Shown here: positions 63,946 to 64,000 of the stretch, in pieces | Numbering within the stretch: position 1 is the first letter of the stretch | Layout of the letters: each line of letters opens with the position of its first letter | DNA from: Hahellaceae bacterium | Lineage (GTDB): Bacteria; Pseudomonadota; Gammaproteobacteria; Pseudomonadales; Oleiphilaceae | Reading direction: 5' to 3' | Assembly (NCBI GenBank): GCA_024234575.1 | Contig: JACKOB010000002.1 | Coordinates: forward strand, 310,001 to 374,000 | Length of the DNA: 64,000 nucleotides | Translations under genes and position numbers: made by a program | The notes under the pieces: model-generated | What the model saw: only the letters and a program-made list of their open reading frames with translations | Database searches by the model: none | What the model was told of the DNA's origin: nothing

Positions 63946-64000
63946 TCATGTTTCTACGCTCAACGTGTTGCTCTACGGTGAACCCATCGCAACGATCACC
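63938..64000 (+). CDS. HipA-like toxin, 5' end only
   Basis: The last 63 bases encode MTNHVSTLNVLLYGEPIATIT, which matches the first strands of HipA proteins (L-N-V-x-L-x-G). The frame is open to the window edge, so the gene is partial. It overlaps the antitoxin by eight bases, as usual for hipBA. Confidence 0.75.
   Translation, partial: MTNHVSTLNVLLYGEPIATIT

Overview
The window comes from a gammaproteobacterium, most likely a marine member of the Pseudomonadales/Cellvibrionales group. The evidence is gene order: rpsU-yqeY-dnaG-rpoD-tRNA at the left, and gmk, rpoZ, spoT, ridA, oxyR, recG in a Pseudomonas-like arrangement at the right. A DUF3348/DUF802/OmpA/DUF2894 operon, an HDOD signalling protein and a GlyGly-CTERM surface protein fit the same group. 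No database search was possible, so the taxonomy is inference.

Region 1 (1-4829) is core: the macromolecular-synthesis genes rpsU (3' end), yqeY, dnaG and rpoD, then a CAT-anticodon tRNA. Region 2 (4830 to about 21.5 kb) is an accessory island directly behind that tRNA. It holds a tightly packed eight-gene defence operon: HTH regulator, HsdR, an ATPase with a Toprim/DUF4435-like C-terminus, HsdM, HsdS, a GHKL ATPase with a nuclease-like C-terminus split by a +1 frameshift, a DUF3800 protein and a small unknown protein. Facing it is a Tn7-like transposition module on the minus strand: xre regulator, a TnsA-TnsB fusion, TnsC and TniQ. The simplest reading is that the defence operon is cargo of the Tn7-like element, but I could not find the element's ends.

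Region 3 (21.6-26.2 kb) has an orphan DUF2384 antitoxin-like gene, two GNAT-like proteins, a membrane-anchored protein of unknown role and a secreted bulb-lectin protein. Region 4 (26.4-31.0 kb) is a four-gene minus-strand operon encoding a MotA/ExbB-like channel with a very long cytoplasmic coiled coil, a MotB/OmpA-like partner and two DUF proteins. Its layout resembles the ZorAB anti-phage motor. Region 5 (31.3-48.9 kb) is mostly ordinary: a PfpI-fold protein lacking its nucleophile, a CPA1 antiporter with a cyclic-nucleotide-type domain, a GIY-YIG protein, a DUF2058 protein, a large repeat-rich GlyGly-CTERM surface protein, a chemoreceptor, small unknown genes, a YbaK-HDOD protein, recG, oxyR and an epimerase. 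Region 6 (48.9-52.8 kb) is ridA, spoT, rpoZ, gmk.

Region 7 (52.8-64.0 kb) is a second accessory island. It contains an AAA_14/DUF4143 ATPase with a well-formed operator pair, a hipBA module with three operator copies, an HTH gene followed by a PLD-helicase-DUF3427 protein and a DUF2357/DUF524 nuclease (a candidate restriction-like system), a decayed darT 5' end, an unknown gene, a cluster of CCAAAC/GTTTGG hairpins, and the start of a second hipBA pair cut by the window edge. The strongest candidates for a poorly described system are the composite R-M operon, the ZorAB-like motor operon and the helicase/DUF2357 pair. There is no CRISPR array and no site-specific integrase in the window.
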